64,000 nucleotides of DNA from the NCBI GenBank assembly GCA_029242085.1, contig JAQWUP010000036.1, positions 16,973-80,972 of the forward strand. Reading direction: 5' to 3'. This DNA is from Porticoccaceae bacterium (GTDB taxonomy: Bacteria; Pseudomonadota; Gammaproteobacteria; Pseudomonadales; Porticoccaceae). Under the pieces are notes generated by a model that made no database searches, was not told the DNA's origin, and saw only the letters and a program-made list of their open reading frames with translations. Positions 60,594 through 64,000 of the stretch are shown piece after piece; position 1 is the first letter of the stretch; each line of letters opens with the position of its first letter. A program made the translations under genes and the position numbers.

Positions 60594-61472
60594 ATGTTTG
60601 GCGTCGTCGATTCCTCAGTGGTTGCAGCGCTATTGCATAAGGCGATTGGTGACCAATTAACCTGCGTATTTGTTGACAATGGTTTGCTGTGCAAAAACGA
60701 AGGCGATATGTTGATGGAAATGTTCGCCAAAAATATGGGTGTAAAAGTCATTCGCGCCAATGCTCAAGACAAGTTCTTAAATGGCCTGGTCGGTGTTAGC
60801 GACCCAGAGGCCAAGCGCAAAGTGATCGGCAATACCTTTATTGAAATCTTCGATGAAGAGTCAAACAAAATTAAGAATGTAAACTTCTTGGCCCAGGGCA
60901 CCATCTATCCGGATGTTATCGAATCTGCGGCCTCTAAAACCGGCAAAGCCCATGTCATTAAGTCTCACCACAATGTGGGCGGCTTACCCGATGATATGGC
61001 GCTGGAGTTGGTTGAGCCACTGCGCGAACTATTTAAAGATGAAGTGCGCAAGATCGGAGTTGAACTGGGCCTGCCCTACGATATGGTTTACCGTCACCCG
61101 TTCCCGGGTCCGGGCCTTGGTGTGCGTATTCTCGGTGAAGTTAAAAAAGAGTATGCCGATATTCTGCGCGAAGCCGATGCTATCTTTATCGAAGAGCTGC
61201 ACAACTCCGGCTGGTACCACAAAACCAGTCAGGCCTTTGCCGTATTCCTGCCCATTAAGTCTGTGGGTGTAGTGGGCGATGCCCGTCGCTATGAATGGGT
61301 GATTGCTCTGCGTGCAGTGGAGACCATCGACTTTATGACGGCTCGCTGGGCGCATCTGCCCTATGAGCTTTTAGAGAAAGTGTCCAATCGTATTATTAAT
61401 GAGATTACTGAAGTTTCTCGCGTTACCTATGATGTTTCCAGCAAGCCGCCGGCGACTATCGAGTGGGAGTAG
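60594..61472 (+). pseudogene. guaA: 5'-truncated GMP synthase (C-terminal ATP-PPase/dimerisation part only)
   Basis: [34 protein letters not shown]..., [45 protein letters not shown] intact at the C-terminus; no glutaminase domain upstream; P-loop SGGVDSS reads FGVVDSS at the ORF start. Confidence 0.85.
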
Positions 61473-61532
61473 TCGGGTAGGTGTAACCCATTGATTTATA
61501 TAGAGTTGGGAGTTACAAACTTGTTACAAACC

Positions 61533-61554
61533 ACCCCTAAAACAGGGGTTTTTT
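61533..61554 (+). terminator. Rho-independent terminator downstream of the guaA fragment
   Basis: ACCCCT-AAAAC-AGGGGT followed by a T run. Confidence 0.8.
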
Positions 61555-61616
61555 ATCAGCAAAGTTACAGCTGTTTGCGATTACTGCATTTCATAAGTAG
61601 CAGTTGCAGATTTTCG

Positions 61617-63266
61617 CTAGCACCAGTGAAACAAAATTTGTTTAGTTTCAGCGGATTTCTGCGCCAGCTCGCGGGCTTTCTCTCCAAACAGTTCTTCTAC
61701 CATGTCCCGGCGAATCTTCATGGTTGGGGTAAGCACATTATTATCTATAGACCAAGGCTCTGCAGATATCATCACAGCCCCAATCCTCGCATGCTTTTCC
61801 ACTTCAATATCGACAGCCTTAACTCGTTCCAGAAGAGCAGCTTCCACCACGTCTCTGGATTGTTCAAGTGCTATGGCACTGAGCACACAGGTCATTGTTG
61901 TTTTAGAGTAGCCCCTGCCCAGAAGGCATAATTGTTCAGTATAGGGGTTCTCGGCGAAGATGTTTTCTATTGGAGTTGGTGCTACAAATTTACCCTGAAT
62001 GGTTTTAAAGTAATCTTTGACTCGCCCGGTAATATAGTAAAATCCATCTTCATCTATTCGTACTTTATCCCCAGTATGAACCCATCCATCGACAAAGGTC
62101 TCAGCGGTTTTATCTGGCATATTGTAGTAGCCCGGAGAGCAGCCTAGGGCTTTTACCAGAAGCTCATCGTCCTCAGTCACACGGACTTCAATACCGCTGG
62201 TTGGTTTGCCGATTGAACCAATGCGCCGCTCCTCTTTGCGAGACACAATGGGCCCCATGCATTCCGTTTGCCCAAAGCCTTCCATCAGGCAGATGCCAAA
62301 GCGGTCATACCAGTGAATCAGAGCTGGAGGTGTGGGTGCGGCGGCCGTCAGCAGATACTCAGCCTGATCCAGGCCAAGCTTCTCGCGAATCATTTTTCCT
62401 ACGGCCTCGGCATCTGCTTCAAGGGCTGCATCCACCGCATCCTGCGACCCAAACTGAGCAATAATACCCTGTTGCAGTTGCTCCCAGACTCGCGGTGGAC
62501 CAAACATAAAGCCTGGGCGGCAGAGGGGCAGATCGCGTAGCAGGGTGCCAAGGTTTTCATTGAAGTGGACTTCACCGCAGTTGACCAGAGAGCTGCCCTC
62601 TACTACCTGTCTTTCAGCGATGTGTGCCAGTGGAAGATAGGAAAAGAATCTTGCACCTACTTTCATGGAGAACGTGCTGCTAAAGCGCGCGATTGGAATC
62701 AGATTAGAACTGTGGGTCTGCATGACCCCTTTGGGTGCTCCAGTGGTTCCCGAAGTAAACACCAGAGATACCAGATCATCGGCCTGACACTGATAAGCGG
62801 GCATACTGCCCCTAAAGGGGCCCGCTAGATCTTCCCAGCGCAAATGCTCCTCAGCAAGTTCGACGCCGGGCAGAGCAATCAGAAGAATACCTTCAGGCAG
62901 TACACGCCGCACCTGATCCCAATTCTCTGTCTCGCCAACAAACAGCACCTTCATCTCGGTAAAGTTCATTACATAGTCAGCAGTTTCGCTTGACGCGGTA
63001 GTGAACATGGGCACTACCACATGGCCGGCGGCGCAGGCGCCTAGGTCGGCAAAATACCAGTGGGCACGGTTGCGTGATAGCAGTCCGATACGATGTCCAG
63101 TGGTCTCAAAGCGAGATTCGAGCCAGCAGGCAATAGCATTGATTTCAGTGTGAGCCTGATGCCAACTCCAGTCAGTATCTGCATCTCCGTTTCGCTCGCG
63201 CAGCCATACTTGATTGGGATACTGACTATTCCATTGGTTAAGGTAATCTGTGTAGGTGGAAAGCAT
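61617..63266 (-). CDS. AMP-dependent synthetase/ligase (long-chain fatty-acid-CoA ligase-like)
   Basis: LVFTSGTTGAPKGVMQTHSS, SYLPLAHIAERQV, EGFGQTECMGPIV, GWVHTGDKVRIDEDGFYYITGRVKDYFKTIQGKFVAPTPIEN. Confidence 0.93.
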   Translation of the reverse strand: MLSTYTDYLNQWNSQYPNQVWLRERNGDADTDWSWHQAHTEINAIACWLESRFETTGHRIGLLSRNRAHWYFADLGACAAGHVVVPMFTTASSETADYVMNFTEMKVLFVGETENWDQVRRVLPEGILLIALPGVELAEEHLRWEDLAGPFRGSMPAYQCQADDLVSLVFTSGTTGAPKGVMQTHSSNLIPIARFSSTFSMKVGARFFSYLPLAHIAERQVVEGSSLVNCGEVHFNENLGTLLRDLPLCRPGFMFGPPRVWEQLQQGIIAQFGSQDAVDAALEADAEAVGKMIREKLGLDQAEYLLTAAAPTPPALIHWYDRFGICLMEGFGQTECMGPIVSRKEERRIGSIGKPTSGIEVRVTEDDELLVKALGCSPGYYNMPDKTAETFVDGWVHTGDKVRIDEDGFYYITGRVKDYFKTIQGKFVAPTPIENIFAENPYTEQLCLLGRGYSKTTMTCVLSAIALEQSRDVVEAALLERVKAVDIEVEKHARIGAVMISAEPWSIDNNVLTPTMKIRRDMVEELFGEKARELAQKSAETKQILFHWC

Positions 63267-63321
63267 AATAGTTACTCAGTTATATTAATGTTTTTTAAAC
63301 CCTGCCTGGATTTATTAGCAC

Positions 63322-64000
63322 CTAACCCTCCAGTTTTAGGGGTAAGCTTCTCAACCGCGTTCCGGTTGCCGCGAATATGGCATTGGCAACGGCCGCCGCA
63401 ATAGGGGGTAAACCCGGCTCGCCAACACCTGTAGGTGCCTCATCGCTGTCGATGATAACTACGTCTATTTCAGGGGATTCATTGATGCGCAGGGCCGGAT
63501 AATCATGGAAGTTACTTTGCTGGATGACGCCATTTTTCAATGTAATTTCGCCATACAACGCGGCACTTAATCCATCAATAATGCCACTTTCCATTTGCGC
63601 TTTTACAATGTCTGGATTAATAGCTAGGCCACAGTCAATTGCGCATACAACTTTATGGACAAAAAGCTGATTGTCGACAACTGATACTTCGGCAACCTGT
63701 GCGACAAATGAACTGAAGGACTCGTGGACTGCCACGCCCTGATAATGGCCTTTGGGCAAGGATTTATTCCAGGCTGATTTTTTAGCAACCACTTTTAATA
63801 CGTTAGCCAATTTAGGGTTGTTTTTTAAATGCTTAAGGCGAAACTCAACGCCGTCTTGATTTTGAAGGGCCGCGATTTCGTCCATCATGCTTTCTTTAAA
63901 GAACCCACTATAAGAATGGCCAACACTGCGCCAAGCGCCAACAGGCAGGCCAGGATCTGCGGTGACATGATCAGAGGATTTGTTGGGCGCTTCATAGTCT
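63322..64000 (-). CDS. Xanthine dehydrogenase / isoquinoline 1-oxidoreductase-type molybdopterin-binding subunit, C-terminal part (runs off window)
   Basis: Frame stays open past the listed M to the window edge: DYEAPNKSSDHVTADPGLPVGAWRSVGHSYSGFFKESMMDEIAAL...; VHKVVCAIDCGLAINPDIVKAQMESGIIDGLSAALYGEITLKNG; GVGEPGLPPIAAAVANAIFAATGTRLRSLPL. Confidence 0.88.
   Translation of the reverse strand, partial: DYEAPNKSSDHVTADPGLPVGAWRSVGHSYSGFFKESMMDEIAALQNQDGVEFRLKHLKNNPKLANVLKVVAKKSAWNKSLPKGHYQGVAVHESFSSFVAQVAEVSVVDNQLFVHKVVCAIDCGLAINPDIVKAQMESGIIDGLSAALYGEITLKNGVIQQSNFHDYPALRINESPEIDVVIIDSDEAPTGVGEPGLPPIAAAVANAIFAATGTRLRSLPLKLEG

Noticed and set aside
1-64000. CRISPR arrays, tRNAs, rRNAs, IS elements, toxin-antitoxin or phage defence systems
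   Set aside because: Looked for repeats, cloverleaf-like segments and transposase/nuclease motifs; nothing supportable was seen by eye.

Overview
This 64 kb window is gene-dense and looks like a gammaproteobacterial catabolic or accessory region (taxon inferred from style only). It contains about 43 intact or near-intact protein-coding genes. They include acyl-CoA synthetases, CoA-transferase, enoyl-CoA hydratases, acyl-CoA dehydrogenases, a FadB-like fusion, a thiolase, several SDRs, aldehyde dehydrogenases, alcohol dehydrogenases, sugar kinases, an enolase-superfamily enzyme, a sulfatase, esterases, transporters (MATE, GPH-type MFS, sodium:solute symporter) and an RND efflux pair. I found no rRNA, tRNA, CRISPR, IS element or phage gene, and no obvious HTH regulator. 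Points worth a second look: (i) a recurrent intergenic motif TTCACCCA/TGGGTGAA, including a 13-bp perfect inverted repeat between divergent genes at ~22.77 kb, which looks like an undescribed regulon operator; (ii) a Cys-type GrdB/PrdB-family (glycine/proline reductase-like) protein in a gene run with a PEP-utilising enzyme, acyl-CoA synthetase and CaiB-type CoA-transferase; (iii) a split ACAD10/11-like (Lva-like) 4-hydroxyacyl-CoA kinase and dehydrogenase gene set; (iv) a PhyH-HEAT fusion; (v) several multi-lesion pseudogenes (DUF3604, Gfo/Idh/MocA, DUF3089), one carrying a perfect 12-bp hairpin exactly at a frameshift; (vi) a 5'-truncated guaA fragment that could be an island boundary or partial duplication. 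All family assignments come from reading the translations by eye; no database search was run.
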